A stretch of DNA of 64,000 bases from Flavobacterium stagni (GTDB lineage: Bacteria; Bacteroidota; Bacteroidia; Flavobacteriales; Flavobacteriaceae). A program made the translations under genes and the position numbers. Of this stretch, positions 39,822 through 49,404 are shown piece after piece. Positions within the stretch are counted from its first letter, which is position 1. The number at the start of each line of letters is the position of its first letter. The DNA lies in contig NZ_SBKN01000006.1 in NCBI RefSeq assembly GCF_004122105.1, forward strand, positions 124,001 to 188,000. The letters run 5' to 3'. The notes below the pieces were generated by a model. That model saw only the letters and a list, made by a program, of their open reading frames with translations, had not been told where the DNA came from and did not search any database.

Positions 39822-41177
39822 TTATTGAATTAAACTTTTTACTTCATCAAAATGGAGTCCGCCGTAATTCCCCGAACTCATGAGCAGCAAGGCGGTATTC
39901 TCGAGATTGTAATTGAACAAAAACGCTTTAAATTCCTCTGGATTCGTGTAAATGACTAAATCATTTCGTTGAAAGGATTGTGCAATTTGTTCGTAGGTAA
40001 CTTCTTCCAATTGCTTGATTTTTACCGCATCGGGCGAATAAAAAACAACGGCAACATCAGCGGCATCGAGTGCTCCTTCGTATTCTTTCAAGAACTCGGC
40101 ATTCAAACTGCTATAGGTATGCAATTCCAAACAAGCTACCAATTTTCGGTCGGGATATTGACTCTTCACGGCTTTGGTGGTAGCTGAAACTTTACTTGGA
40201 GAATGGGCGAAATCTTTGTAGGCTACTTTATTCGAACTCTCGGCAATTTTTTCCAAACGTTTGGAAGCGCCTTTAAAAGTGGCAATGGCTTCGTAGAAAT
40301 CGGCTTCATCGACACCCATACACTGGCACACCCATTTGGCACCGGCTAAATTATTTAGGTTATGCGCCCCAAAAACTTCGATGGGCATAGCGCCTTCGGG
40401 GGTTTCTAATAATGTCGTTCCATTTTCAACTGTGTATGCAGCCGTTTGGTACGGAATTTTACGAATGGTATTTTCAGAAGCTTCTGCGACTTTTTTAACG
40501 GTTGCATCTTCTTCATTATAAATCAAAATACCGCCTTTGGTAATTTGGTTGACAAAGGTTTCAAATTGTTGTACATAATTTTCAAAGGTGGGAAACACGT
40601 TAATATGGTCCCAAGCAATACCCGACAACAAAGCAATATTGGGTTGGTACAAATGAAACTTGGGTCGGCGATCGATGGGTGACGACAAGTACTCATCACC
40701 TTCCAAAACGATAAAATCATTTTCTTCCGTAAGATGCACCATGGTATCAAATCCTTCCAATTGCGCGCCAACCATGTAATCTACTTGAACGTTGTGGTAA
40801 TGCATTACGTGCAAAATCATGGACGTTATCGTGGTTTTTCCATGAGAACCACCGATGACCACACGGGTTTTATTTTTGGACTGTTCGTATAAAAATTCAG
40901 GATACGAATAAATTTGCAACCCTAATTCTTGGGCGCGCAAGAGTTCGGGATTATCGGCTTTGGCATGCATACCAAGAATTACAGCGTCAATATCGGCGGT
41001 AATTTTCTCAGGGAACCAACCCATTGTAGCGGGCAACAAGCCGTGTTTTTGCAAACGCGACAAAGACGGTTCAAAAATCGCATCATCGCTTCCTGTAACG
41101 TGATACCCTTTATGATGTAAGGCCAAAGCCAGATTGTGCATAGCAGCGCCGCCAATGGCGATAAAATGTGTTCGCAT
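39822..41177 (-). CDS. mpl: UDP-MurNAc:L-Ala-gamma-D-Glu-meso-DAP ligase
   Basis: Mpl reattaches the murein tripeptide to UDP-MurNAc in cell-wall recycling in the cytoplasm. The 451-residue product has the Mur ligase architecture: a Rossmann-like N-terminal domain (HFIAIGGAAMHNLALALHHK), an ATP-binding GGSHGKTTITSMILH and the C-terminal ligase domain (YKDFAHSPSKVSATTKAV). The N-terminus and length separate it from MurC. It follows the TPR protein gene by 1 bp. Confidence 0.94.
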   Translation of the reverse strand: MRTHFIAIGGAAMHNLALALHHKGYHVTGSDDAIFEPSLSRLQKHGLLPATMGWFPEKITADIDAVILGMHAKADNPELLRAQELGLQIYSYPEFLYEQSKNKTRVVIGGSHGKTTITSMILHVMHYHNVQVDYMVGAQLEGFDTMVHLTEENDFIVLEGDEYLSSPIDRRPKFHLYQPNIALLSGIAWDHINVFPTFENYVQQFETFVNQITKGGILIYNEEDATVKKVAEASENTIRKIPYQTAAYTVENGTTLLETPEGAMPIEVFGAHNLNNLAGAKWVCQCMGVDEADFYEAIATFKGASKRLEKIAESSNKVAYKDFAHSPSKVSATTKAVKSQYPDRKLVACLELHTYSSLNAEFLKEYEGALDAADVAVVFYSPDAVKIKQLEEVTYEQIAQSFQRNDLVIYTNPEEFKAFLFNYNLENTALLLMSSGNYGGLHFDEVKSLIQ

Positions 41178-41178
41178 A

Positions 41179-41874
41179 TTATGATTCTTTTCCTTCGAAA
41201 GCCTCTTTCAATTTACGGGCTTTCTCGGTATTTTTTAGTTTGATTGAATATAAAGTATACAACTTTTGATAGGTTGTTTTGGAATTTCCGATTTCGTGTG
41301 CTTTGATATAATGCACCTCAGCTTTGGCATAGCGTTTAAAATATTCGTCTATATATCCTTTGGACAAATAGCCATCGACTTTGGACAACACCATTAATTC
41401 GGTAGCATATTTCTGCGCTTTGGTTTCGCTACCGCCCAGAATTCCGGGTAATTCGAGATACAACATGACCAAGGCCCATCGGGTATCGATATGTTTGGGA
41501 TCCAGTTGGGCGGCTTTTAAAAAGGCAGCTTCCACATCGTCAATTAATCCTAAAGCTTTGAATTTATTCACGGACTTGGCTTTCATACCCATGGCGCCAC
41601 CGTATTTGTACCAATAATTGGCATTCCCATTTTGCAGCATTTTGAGTTGGCCATAGTATTTTATGGCTTCGTCCCAATTTTTCTGATGGCCGGCAATATC
41701 GCCCAAACATTCCAACACATAATTATTGTTGGGAGAAGTTTTTAAGCATTTCTCAAAGAGAACTTTAGCTTGTTCCCATCGTTGGGCTTTAAAATACTGT
41801 TCTGCTTTTTCCATATCGGATTGCGCCGATGCGGAAAAAGTGACTACCAACAGTAACATTACTATATGCTTCAT
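41179..41874 (-). CDS. Periplasmic TPR-repeat protein
   Basis: The 231-residue protein has a signal peptide (MKHIVMLLLVVTFSASAQ) and about four TPR units (AEQYFKAQRWEQAKVLFEKC, YVLECLGDIAGHQKNWDEAI and later YAKAEVHYIKAHEIGN). TPRs mediate protein contacts and no enzyme motif is visible. It directly precedes mpl and may share its transcript; a role with peptidoglycan recycling is only a guess. Confidence 0.85.
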   Translation of the reverse strand: MKHIVMLLLVVTFSASAQSDMEKAEQYFKAQRWEQAKVLFEKCLKTSPNNNYVLECLGDIAGHQKNWDEAIKYYGQLKMLQNGNANYWYKYGGAMGMKAKSVNKFKALGLIDDVEAAFLKAAQLDPKHIDTRWALVMLYLELPGILGGSETKAQKYATELMVLSKVDGYLSKGYIDEYFKRYAKAEVHYIKAHEIGNSKTTYQKLYTLYSIKLKNTEKARKLKEAFEGKES

Positions 41875-41900
41875 TGCCCAAGATTAAGTTATCAAAAATA

Positions 41901-41930
41901 AAAAAACTCCGGCGATTGACCGGAGTTTTT
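41901..41930 (-). terminator. Terminator of the S46 peptidase gene
   Basis: AAAAACTCCGG (41902-41912) and CCGGAGTTTTT (41920-41930) form a perfect 11-bp stem with a 7-nt loop, followed on the minus strand by a U run. It lies 20 bp beyond the stop codon. Confidence 0.92.
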
Positions 41931-41949
41931 AAAATAGATTATGATAAAA

Positions 41950-44100
41950 TTATTTTACCAAAGTCATTTCATCCACAATGTGTTTGGCGCCTGAGAAATT
42001 CTCGATTACCCAAAGTACATAACGGATATCTACGTTGATGGTGCGTTGTAATTTTTTATCAAAGATTACATCTCCAGCCATCGCTTCAATATTTCCATCA
42101 AAAGCCAATCCGATTAATTCTCCTTTACCGTTTAATACCGGAGAACCCGAGTTACCACCCGTGATATCATTATCGGTTAAGAAGTTTACGTGTAACGAAC
42201 CGTCTTTATCGGCATAACGACCGAAGTCTTTTTTGGCATTCATTTCTAATACACGTGCAGGTAAATCAAATTCATGATCGCCTTTTTTGTATTTTTTCAC
42301 TTGACCTGCTAACGTAGTGTAGTTGTTGATTGCTACTTCATTACGTTTATCAGCAGGCAAAGAGCGAACTTTTCCGTAGGTCAAACGTAAGGTAGAGTTA
42401 GCATCAGGATATTTGATCGAACCGATTTTTGATTCGCGTAACCCTTCAACCAATAAACGGAAAGCGGCACCAAAATCATTTTGTGCTTTGGCCACTTCGT
42501 CTGATTTAGAATTCATGTGTGTAATCAAATCACTTGACAATGCATATAATGGATCGTTAGTCAATTGACCTTCAGAAGGCACCACTAAAAATGCTTTTAC
42601 GCGCTCTGGTGAACTAAACATTGACAAGTCAAAAGCGGCATTTACATACCCAGCAAATTCATTGTTATTGGCCTCACCGATTTTTTTCACGGAAGGAGCA
42701 ATGTTGTATCCCACCGATTTTGTAGCATACAATTTCAATTGAGCGGCTAAGATATCTTTCTCAGCTGGAATGTGCATTTCTTTGTACATTTCATCAATCA
42801 TCTCAGTCAATTGAGGTAACATTTGTGCACGTTTAGCCGCGTCTGCTTTCGCATAAGCTTCCAATTGACGTCCTAAAGAACGAGAGATTGTACCCATCGC
42901 TGATGTGCGCAACAATTGTTGTAAGTAATTGTCATGACGCGATTTCTCGTTAGTCAATGCATAATACTTGTTGATGGTTTCAACTACAGTTCCGTATTTT
43001 GCTTTGTTTTCGGGTTTGTTCGCCCATTTGTTGAATTTGGCTTCTTGAGCGGCTTTGGCTTTAGAAGTTTCAAATTTGGTTAACGCATCAATCATCCCTT
43101 GACGGTTTTTCCAATAGTTTGCTGTAGAAGCATATTTAGAAGCATAAACCAAGTTCAAAGCATCACTTTGATCCATGTATTTCTTCATGTTGTCCATACC
43201 TGTTTTAGCTCCTTCAACCCAAGCTGGATAAGCAAATTTTACATTTTGCTCAATTCCGCCAGCGGGCATCCAACGGTTAGTACGACCTGGATAACCCAAG
43301 ATCATTGCAAAATCATTTTCTTTTACACCACCTAAGTTTACAGGTAAGTAATGTTTTGGATGTAAAGGAACATTTTTATCGGAATAATCGGCTGGATTTC
43401 CGTTGGCATCTGCATAGATACGGAACATCGAGAAATCAGCGGTGTGACGTGGCCATTCCCAGTTATCGGTATCTCCACCAAATTTACCTAAGCTTTCTGG
43501 AGGCGTTCCTACCAAACGAACATCTTTATAATCTTGGTACACGAAATAGTAGTATTCATTTCCTTGGAAAAAGGAACGAACAGAAACTACATACTTCCCA
43601 CCTTCGTTGTTTTCTTTTTCGATTTTAGCGATTTCAGCGTTGATGGCTTTTTCGCGTTCAGCTTCCGTCATTTTATCGTTCACTACCCCTAAAATGCGTT
43701 TTGAACAATCGTCCATACGCACGAAGAAACGTACAAATAAACTTGAGGGTTTTAATTCGCCTTTTTTATCGGCAGCCCAATAGCCATCTTTCAAATAATT
43801 TTTTTCGGCAGAAGACAATTCTGCGATGGCATCGTAACCACAGTGGTGGTTAGTTAATACCAAACCGTCTTTTGAAATTAACTCAGCGGTACATCCCCCA
43901 TTGAATTGCACGATAGCATCTTTCAAGCTATGGTGGTTGATACTGTAAATTTCTTCTGCGGTCAATTGTAGACCCATTTTTTGCATGTCGCGGTGATTCA
44001 AACGTTCGATAAACATTAAGAACCACATCCCTTCATCGGCCTTCATGGTAAAAGGCATTAATAGCACTGCGGATACCAGTGTAATTACAATTTTTCTCAT
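41950..44100 (-). CDS. S46-family dipeptidyl-peptidase, DPP7-like
   Basis: S46 enzymes remove dipeptides from the N-terminus of peptides in the periplasm of Bacteroidota. The 716-residue product has a signal peptide, the catalytic His in VLTNHHCGYDAI (His86), the Asp in PRHTADFSMF and the nucleophile in TGGNSGSPV (Ser651). The residue 18 after the catalytic Ser is Gly669. In this family Gly at that position marks DPP7 (hydrophobic P1), whereas Arg marks DPP11 (acidic P1), so a DPP7-type specificity is inferred. The gene is monocistronic, with terminators on both sides. Confidence 0.93.
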   Translation of the reverse strand: MRKIVITLVSAVLLMPFTMKADEGMWFLMFIERLNHRDMQKMGLQLTAEEIYSINHHSLKDAIVQFNGGCTAELISKDGLVLTNHHCGYDAIAELSSAEKNYLKDGYWAADKKGELKPSSLFVRFFVRMDDCSKRILGVVNDKMTEAEREKAINAEIAKIEKENNEGGKYVVSVRSFFQGNEYYYFVYQDYKDVRLVGTPPESLGKFGGDTDNWEWPRHTADFSMFRIYADANGNPADYSDKNVPLHPKHYLPVNLGGVKENDFAMILGYPGRTNRWMPAGGIEQNVKFAYPAWVEGAKTGMDNMKKYMDQSDALNLVYASKYASTANYWKNRQGMIDALTKFETSKAKAAQEAKFNKWANKPENKAKYGTVVETINKYYALTNEKSRHDNYLQQLLRTSAMGTISRSLGRQLEAYAKADAAKRAQMLPQLTEMIDEMYKEMHIPAEKDILAAQLKLYATKSVGYNIAPSVKKIGEANNNEFAGYVNAAFDLSMFSSPERVKAFLVVPSEGQLTNDPLYALSSDLITHMNSKSDEVAKAQNDFGAAFRLLVEGLRESKIGSIKYPDANSTLRLTYGKVRSLPADKRNEVAINNYTTLAGQVKKYKKGDHEFDLPARVLEMNAKKDFGRYADKDGSLHVNFLTDNDITGGNSGSPVLNGKGELIGLAFDGNIEAMAGDVIFDKKLQRTINVDIRYVLWVIENFSGAKHIVDEMTLVK

Positions 44101-44124
44101 TGTTGTTTGCTTGTTTTAATCTAT

Positions 44125-44165
44125 AAAAAAAGAATTGTAAATAAACGGATTTACTTACAATTCTT
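44125..44165 (-). terminator. Terminator of the M43 protease gene
   Basis: AAGAATTGTAA (44130-44140) and TTACAATTCTT (44155-44165) form a perfect 11-bp stem, with a second possible inner pairing GTAAAT/ATTTAC. Seven U follow on the minus strand. Confidence 0.85.
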
Positions 44166-44184
44166 CTATTCTTTTAAGAAAATA

Positions 44185-45471
44185 TTATTCTACAATTACT
44201 TTCTTTGTAACGATACCTTCTTGGGTGCGAAGTGTTACAAAATAAACACCTCTTTGAGCTGCTGGTAATTGAATATTTTTAACCAAGTCTTGGTTGTTTG
44301 CATTTTCCTCATCTACCAATACACGTCCTGTTGAATCGTATACTTGCATAGCGTAGTTGGAAACTGGGTTAGCAAATTGAATTGCAAATGACCCTTTATT
44401 TGGATTGGGAGCAATCGCAAATTGGTTTTTCAACACTTCTTCGTTTCCTAAGGTATTCATATTAAACTGTGAAGAAATGGAATTGTACCAGGCTTGCATA
44501 CGTGTTGCCTGACCTGCTGTAAACATATACATACATGAATCTTGTACATAATCCATGTAGTTCATGGTCAATTGAGGACTACCCGTACAGTTACTGGCTA
44601 CAGAACCTGCAGGATCACAATTGTAGTAGGCCGTACTAGTAGATTCTGTATCACAAACACGGTCACCTGAAGTGGCGCAATTGGCACCGTCACAAGCTTG
44701 GAAAGTATGATTTAAGTTAAAAAAGTGACCTAACTCGTGTGTCAATGTACGACCTAAATTATAAGGTGCACTTGGTGCATATCCTGAACATGTAGCAGGA
44801 GTAGTTGTCATGTTTTTACCGAAGGCATTGTTGTCGATTACAACCGTCATCCCAGCTGATGGTGATCCTCCTAGTGGGGAGTATCCTAAAATACCACCTG
44901 CAATATTACGCACAACCAAGTTCATATATCCAGCCCAAGTCGTATCTGTATCGGCATTACTTAAATAATCTGTTCCAAAAGTAACGGCCATATCTCCATT
45001 TACTAATCCTGTCCCTGAAGGGTGGTTTTGTGTAGCGATAATGAATTGAACATCCATCATCCCTGTATTTGTTCCAGGATAAAATTGTCCATCAGCCGCC
45101 CAGTTGGTAATATCAGCGTTAGTTCCGTTATAATCCGCATTCAAGATATTTACTTGTGTCTGCGCTAAAGAACGCAAACAATCTTTCAATGAAGCCGAAG
45201 ATGATGAAGCTACAGATGGATAGTGTACTGCTACGGGAATACGAAGTGTAACATTAGGAGAAGCTGTAGTCGCTTGACCCGAACGCGCTTCCAACTGTGT
45301 TGTAACTAAACGACGTAATTCGTTTTCAAATTTTTCTTGTTGCTCCATGTATTGCTGCTTCATCAATGGATTTTCCATGATTTTTTCCATATACGCATCC
45401 ACACCACAGGTTCTTTGTTGAGCCCAACCCAACTGAACAAGACATAAAGCGAAAAGTAATCGTAATTTCAT
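44185..45471 (-). CDS. T9SS-secreted M43-family (pappalysin-like) metalloprotease
   Basis: The 428-residue product is a predicted secreted zinc protease. A signal peptide ends QLGWAQ and a propeptide region follows. The catalytic domain has the zinc motif HELGHFFNLNH (HExxHxxxxxH of metzincins) and a downstream NYMDYVQDSCMYMFT Met-turn, typical of M43B. The C-terminal roughly 75 residues (FAIAPNPNKGSFAI to KKVIVE) are a T9SS type A sorting domain. It has its own promoter and terminator. Its target proteins are unknown. Confidence 0.92.
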   Translation of the reverse strand: MKLRLLFALCLVQLGWAQQRTCGVDAYMEKIMENPLMKQQYMEQQEKFENELRRLVTTQLEARSGQATTASPNVTLRIPVAVHYPSVASSSSASLKDCLRSLAQTQVNILNADYNGTNADITNWAADGQFYPGTNTGMMDVQFIIATQNHPSGTGLVNGDMAVTFGTDYLSNADTDTTWAGYMNLVVRNIAGGILGYSPLGGSPSAGMTVVIDNNAFGKNMTTTPATCSGYAPSAPYNLGRTLTHELGHFFNLNHTFQACDGANCATSGDRVCDTESTSTAYYNCDPAGSVASNCTGSPQLTMNYMDYVQDSCMYMFTAGQATRMQAWYNSISSQFNMNTLGNEEVLKNQFAIAPNPNKGSFAIQFANPVSNYAMQVYDSTGRVLVDEENANNQDLVKNIQLPAAQRGVYFVTLRTQEGIVTKKVIVE

Positions 45472-45517
45472 AAAATGTTAATTTAGTTTTTTGTTTTTTC
45501 TAATTAATAGCGAATGG

Positions 45518-45546
45518 CAAATTTATTCTATTTTTCTTTAAATCAA
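45518..45546 (-). promoter_or_regulatory. Promoter of the M43 protease gene
   Basis: On the minus strand TTG (45544-45546), 18 nt and TAAATTTG (45518-45525) fit the Bacteroidota consensus, about 45 bp before the ATG. Confidence 0.7.
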
Positions 45547-45575
45547 AGTAATATGAACAAATGTTTACCAAATCT

Positions 45576-46577
45576 TTACGAATTTAACATCGACCACAAG
45601 CGATCTTTCAGTTCTTGAATTCCTTGCTGTGCGACCGATGAAATAAATAAATAAGAAATCCCTTTAAATTCTTTATCCAACAGCACTTTCATTTCAGCTT
45701 TTAATTCGTCATCCAGCATGTCACTTTTGGAAATGACTAAGAGACGATCTTTATCCAATAACTCCGGATTGTAGCGGCGCAATTCATCCAATAAAATATC
45801 GTATTCTTTTTTGATATCATCGGCATCGGCGGGCACTAAGAACAATAAGGTAGAGTTGCGCTCAATATGGCGCAAGAAATAATGTCCGAGCCCTTTTCCT
45901 TCGGCGGCACCTTCAATAATACCAGGGATATCGGCCATCACAAACGATTGAAAATCGCGGTATGACACGATTCCTAAATTGGGTTTTAATGTCGTAAATG
46001 GATAATCGGCAATTTTGGGTTTGGCCGAGGTCATTACTGACAACAAGGTTGATTTCCCTGCATTGGGAAAACCAACTAAACCGACATCTGCCAATACTTT
46101 TAATTCCAATATGACATCCACTTCTTCGGGTGGCATACCGGGTTGGGAATAGCGAGGTGTTTGGTTGGTGGCACTGCGAAAATGCCAGTTTCCTAAACCA
46201 CCTTTACCGCCACGGGCAACGATTTTCTCTTCGCCGTGTTCGGTAATTTCGAACAAAACTTCTTCGGTTTCTTGGTCTTTCACTACAGTCCCAAGCGGCA
46301 CTTCGATGATTTTATCTTCACCATCGTGGCCCGTACTGCGGCTGCTACCGCCGTCTCCACCGTGACCTGCTTTTACGTGTTTGGTAAATTTCAAATGAAA
46401 AAGCGTCCACAGGTTCTTGTTACCGCGAAGGATAACGTGACCGCCACGTCCACCGTCGCCGCCATCGGGTCCGCCTTTTTCAATAAATTTTTCGCGATGT
46501 AAATGCGTAGACCCTTTCCCTCCTTTTCCGGAGCATACATAAATCTTTACATAGTCTACAAAATTTCCTTCTGTCAT
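45576..46577 (-). CDS. obg: GTPase Obg
   Basis: Obg is an essential GTPase in large-subunit assembly and stress control. The chosen ATG gives 333 residues beginning [13 protein letters not shown], the usual family start; the frame is open ten codons upstream but without a family match. The Gly-rich Obg fold (residues 1-160, [20 protein letters not shown]) precedes the G domain with [24 protein letters not shown] and the VISKSD G4. The C-terminal OCT domain of longer Obg proteins is absent, as usual in Bacteroidota. Confidence 0.96.
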   Translation of the reverse strand: MTEGNFVDYVKIYVCSGKGGKGSTHLHREKFIEKGGPDGGDGGRGGHVILRGNKNLWTLFHLKFTKHVKAGHGGDGGSSRSTGHDGEDKIIEVPLGTVVKDQETEEVLFEITEHGEEKIVARGGKGGLGNWHFRSATNQTPRYSQPGMPPEEVDVILELKVLADVGLVGFPNAGKSTLLSVMTSAKPKIADYPFTTLKPNLGIVSYRDFQSFVMADIPGIIEGAAEGKGLGHYFLRHIERNSTLLFLVPADADDIKKEYDILLDELRRYNPELLDKDRLLVISKSDMLDDELKAEMKVLLDKEFKGISYLFISSVAQQGIQELKDRLWSMLNS

Positions 46578-46654
46578 GATTGTATTCTTTGGCAAGTTGC
46601 CTTGCACTAGTGTTTATTTTTTTTGCCGAATGTCTTTAAACATTGGCACTTTAT

Positions 46655-46749
46655 TTTTAGCCCCGATAGAGCCGGTATCCCCGAATTTATGAGGGATAAA
46701 GGCGAAAGCGGGAAGGCACTTGTAAAGTACTCCTTACTTGTGCTCCTAA
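46655..46749 (+). repeat. Dispersed intergenic repeat, copy B
   Basis: This ~95-bp element begins TTTTAGCCCCGATAGAGCCG, holds GTATCCCCGAA, GAGGGATAAAGGCGAAAGCG and ends GTGCTCCTAA. It matches copy A at 34622-34720 block for block. It is opposite in sense to the CNNM/CorC gene, and the stop codon of that gene lies within its last bases. Inside, CAC TTGTAAAGTAC/GTACTCC-like arms allow a hairpin. Confidence 0.62.
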
Positions 46750-48026
46750 TCTTCGTTCACATAAGGAGCCACCTTTACTTTTTCCACTTTGGCGCCTGCG
46801 GTTTCTAAAATGGTAAACAGCATTTTATTCCAAATGAGTTCCTCTCCTTGCTTCGGAATATACCCCATTTCAGTGGTAATCAAACCACTAACGGTGGTTA
46901 CTTCGTAATCGCCGATCAAATCGTCCATATCGAAATAGGTCAGGAAATCGTGCAACGAATACTGGCCATCCACCGACCAAGACCCGTCGGCCTCCGCCAC
47001 TAATTGGTATTCGTCTTCATCAAAGTCGGACGCATCCCCTACCAACGCTTCCAAAATATCATTCAAGGTAATAATTCCCTGAAAAATACCATGTTCGTCC
47101 ACAATTAATGCTTGGTGATTTTTAGTGGTTTTAAAATTTTCCAACGCCTTGTAGGCTGATGTATGTTCGATTAAATAGGAGGCTTCGCGGGTGATTTCGT
47201 TCAATTTAAAATCTTTTTGTTCCAAGCCAACAAACAAATCTTTCAGTAAAACAATGCCCGTCACTTCGTCCAGATTGTCTTGACAAACGGGATAGACGGA
47301 ATGCATTTCAGTTAAAATTTTCGCTTTGATTTCTTCAAACGAGTCGGCATGCGTGAGATAGACCACATCATTGCGGTGGGTCATTAAGGAATTGACTTTT
47401 CGGTCACCAATGTGAAATACGCGTTCAACGATATCTTGTTCGATTTCTTGGACTTCCCCAACTTCGGTACCTTCTTTGATAATCGCTTTGATTTCTTCTT
47501 CGGTGACTTTACCGTCGGCTGTGGGTTTGATTTGGAACAATTTCAACAAGCCTTCGGTGGAAGCGGTTAACAACCAAATGAACGGCATGGTGATTTTGGA
47601 CACCAATTTCATGGGTACGGCCACAGCTTTGGCAATCCCTTCCGGAAAATTGAGTCCGATGCGCTTGGGCAACAATTCCCCCAACACCAACGAGAAAAAC
47701 GTCAATACAACAACGACAATTCCAGTGGCTAATGAATCGGCATAGGGTTTTAAAACGGGAAAGCTAGCCACAAAATCTTGGACATCTTGGGTAACTTTTT
47801 CTCCGGAATAGATACCGGTTAAAATACCGATTAAGGTGATTCCGATTTGTACTGTTGATAAAAACTCATTGGGTGAATTGGCCAAATCCAAAGCGGCCTT
47901 TGCGTTGGCATTGCCTTTTTTGGCAGCGGTTTCCAAACGGTTTTTACGTGCGGATATCAGGGCGATTTCCGACATGGAAAACACGCCGTTGAGTAGAATC
48001 AAAAATAAAATAATCAGTATTTCCAT
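46746..48026 (-). CDS. CNNM/CorC-family hemolysin-like membrane protein
   Basis: The 426-residue protein has an N-terminal CNNM (DUF21) membrane domain with about four spans (about 1-190, LILLNGVFSMSEIALISARK). Two CBS domains follow (about 215-330, SLMTHRNDVVYL and NHQALIVDEHGIFQGIITL), then a CorC/HlyC C-terminal domain. Members are implicated in magnesium or cobalt efflux; the hemolysin name is historical. A dispersed repeat touches its stop codon. Confidence 0.9.
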   Translation of the reverse strand: MEILIILFLILLNGVFSMSEIALISARKNRLETAAKKGNANAKAALDLANSPNEFLSTVQIGITLIGILTGIYSGEKVTQDVQDFVASFPVLKPYADSLATGIVVVVLTFFSLVLGELLPKRIGLNFPEGIAKAVAVPMKLVSKITMPFIWLLTASTEGLLKLFQIKPTADGKVTEEEIKAIIKEGTEVGEVQEIEQDIVERVFHIGDRKVNSLMTHRNDVVYLTHADSFEEIKAKILTEMHSVYPVCQDNLDEVTGIVLLKDLFVGLEQKDFKLNEITREASYLIEHTSAYKALENFKTTKNHQALIVDEHGIFQGIITLNDILEALVGDASDFDEDEYQLVAEADGSWSVDGQYSLHDFLTYFDMDDLIGDYEVTTVSGLITTEMGYIPKQGEELIWNKMLFTILETAGAKVEKVKVAPYVNED

Positions 48027-48137
48027 GGTATAGTGTACAAAAAAAGAGCCCTCGTCCTATAGTCCGAAAATGCTCTTTTCTGGTGTGCAAATATCTTAAA
48101 AAATATTGAATACGCCTACTTTTCAGGCGTTTCCTTC

Positions 48138-48710
48138 TTAAAAAGTGTCCAATACAGCGCTTAAACGTGCGGTAACTTCTTCGATGGAACCTATTCCGTC
48201 CACGGCATAAAACTTCCCTTGTCCTTCATAATACGCCATTAAGGGAGCGGTTTTTTCATTGTATTCTTGGTAGCGGTTACGAATTTTCTCTTCGTCTTGA
48301 TCGTCAGGACGACCAGAGGTCTTTCCGCGCTCCAACAAGCGGGCTACCAGAATTTCATCGTCCGCTTCTAAGGCTACTGTAGCACGAATGGATTCTCCTT
48401 TAGTGGCTAAAAAAGCATCCAAAGCTTCGGCTTGAGCGATGGTTCGTGGAAATCCGTCGAATAAGAATCCAGCTGAATCTTGATTTTTATCCACTTCACT
48501 TTGTAACATTTGAATGGTCACTTCATCCGGCACCAAATCCCCTTTATCCATATAGGTTTTGGCGAGTTTCCCTAATTCCGTTTCGTTTTTGATATTAAAG
48601 CGAAAAATATCACCGGTTGACAAATGCGTCAAATTGTATTTTGCTTTCAAAAATTCGGCTTGGGTTCCTTTCCCTGCTCCAGGTTTCCCAAAAAGAACGA
48701 TGTTAATCAT
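48138..48710 (-). CDS. adk: Adenylate kinase
   Basis: Adenylate kinase interconverts ATP, AMP and ADP. The 190-residue product has the P-loop FGKPGAGKGTQAEFL, the AMP-binding HLSTGDIFR, the FLFDGFPRT signature and a short LID (GRPDDQDEEKIRNRYQEY) without zinc cysteines. It lies between hpt and the CNNM/CorC gene; gaps suggest a separate transcript. A weak hairpin (ACGCCT/AGGCGT at 48112-48130) follows it. Confidence 0.97.
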   Translation of the reverse strand: MINIVLFGKPGAGKGTQAEFLKAKYNLTHLSTGDIFRFNIKNETELGKLAKTYMDKGDLVPDEVTIQMLQSEVDKNQDSAGFLFDGFPRTIAQAEALDAFLATKGESIRATVALEADDEILVARLLERGKTSGRPDDQDEEKIRNRYQEYNEKTAPLMAYYEGQGKFYAVDGIGSIEEVTARLSAVLDTF

Positions 48711-48728
48711 TACAAGAAGTTTAGATTT

Positions 48729-48778
48729 TAGAATTTAGATTTTAGAATTTAGACGTTAGACTTTAGTCGTTGGACATT
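48729..48778. repeat. Short AT-rich direct repeats between adk and hpt
   Basis: The unit TTTAGATTTTAGAA occurs twice in tandem, followed by degenerate copies (GACGTTAGACTTTAG). It sits upstream of adk in a 78-bp gap. Confidence 0.6.
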
Positions 48779-48788
48779 AGTCACTAGA

Positions 48789-49319
48789 TTATTGGGCTAA
48801 TTGGTAGACATCGGGCAAGTTGCGTCCGAGTCCGTCGTAATCCAACCCATAACCTACAATAAATTTATTCGGAATGCGAATGCCTACATAATCAATTTTC
48901 ACATCGTGTTGGTAGGCTTCGGGTTTGAAAAACAAGGTAGCAATTTTAAGGTGCTTGACCTTTTGTGCTTTCAACAATTGTTTTAACTCCACAATCGTAT
49001 TTCCTGTATCGATGATGTCTTCCACGATCACTACAGTGCGGCCTTCCAAATTTTCGTTGATGCCAATCAAATGTTTGATTTCGTTGGTGGTTTGTGTACC
49101 TTCATAAGAAGCTACTTTGATAAAACTTACTTCACACATCCCGCGATAGGCTTTCATCAAATCGCCCATCACCATAAAGGAACCGTTAAGAACTCCAATA
49201 AAAATTGGGGTTTCGTCAAAAAAATCATCAGCCATTTGTTTGGCCATATATTGAATCGCAAAGTCAATTTCTTCAGAAGAAATAAACGGCTCAAAGGATT
49301 TGTCGTGAAGGTGAATCAT
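48789..49319 (-). CDS. hpt: Hypoxanthine phosphoribosyltransferase
   Basis: Hpt salvages hypoxanthine and guanine to IMP and GMP using PRPP. The 176-residue product has the PRPP-binding loop VVIVEDIIDTGNTIVEL and the typical FIVGYGLDYDGLGRNLPDV near the C-terminus. It lies upstream of adk and is purine-related like purK and purE across the gap. A promoter lies 27 bp before the ATG. Confidence 0.96.
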   Translation of the reverse strand: MIHLHDKSFEPFISSEEIDFAIQYMAKQMADDFFDETPIFIGVLNGSFMVMGDLMKAYRGMCEVSFIKVASYEGTQTTNEIKHLIGINENLEGRTVVIVEDIIDTGNTIVELKQLLKAQKVKHLKIATLFFKPEAYQHDVKIDYVGIRIPNKFIVGYGLDYDGLGRNLPDVYQLAQ

Positions 49320-49345
49320 GTGTTGTTGTGTTGGAAATAAAGGTG

Positions 49346-49378
49346 CAAATTTAACAACTAAAACCTATTAAAAATCAA
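49346..49378 (-). promoter_or_regulatory. Promoter of hpt
   Basis: On the minus strand TTG (49376-49378), 22 nt and TAAATTTG (49346-49353) fit the Bacteroidota consensus at its longer spacing. Confidence 0.55.
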
Positions 49379-49404
49379 GTCGTTCGGAAAATTTGCAAAT
49401 TTGA

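Noticed and set aside
46591..46601. Palindrome GGCAAGTTGCC just upstream of obg
   Set aside because: The arms are 5 bp around a single base, it occurs once, and it is too short to support an operator.
48054..48079. Possible terminator AAAAGAGC/GCTCTTTT upstream of the CNNM/CorC gene
   Set aside because: The loop exceeds 20 nt and the location upstream of the gene does not fit; left unannotated.
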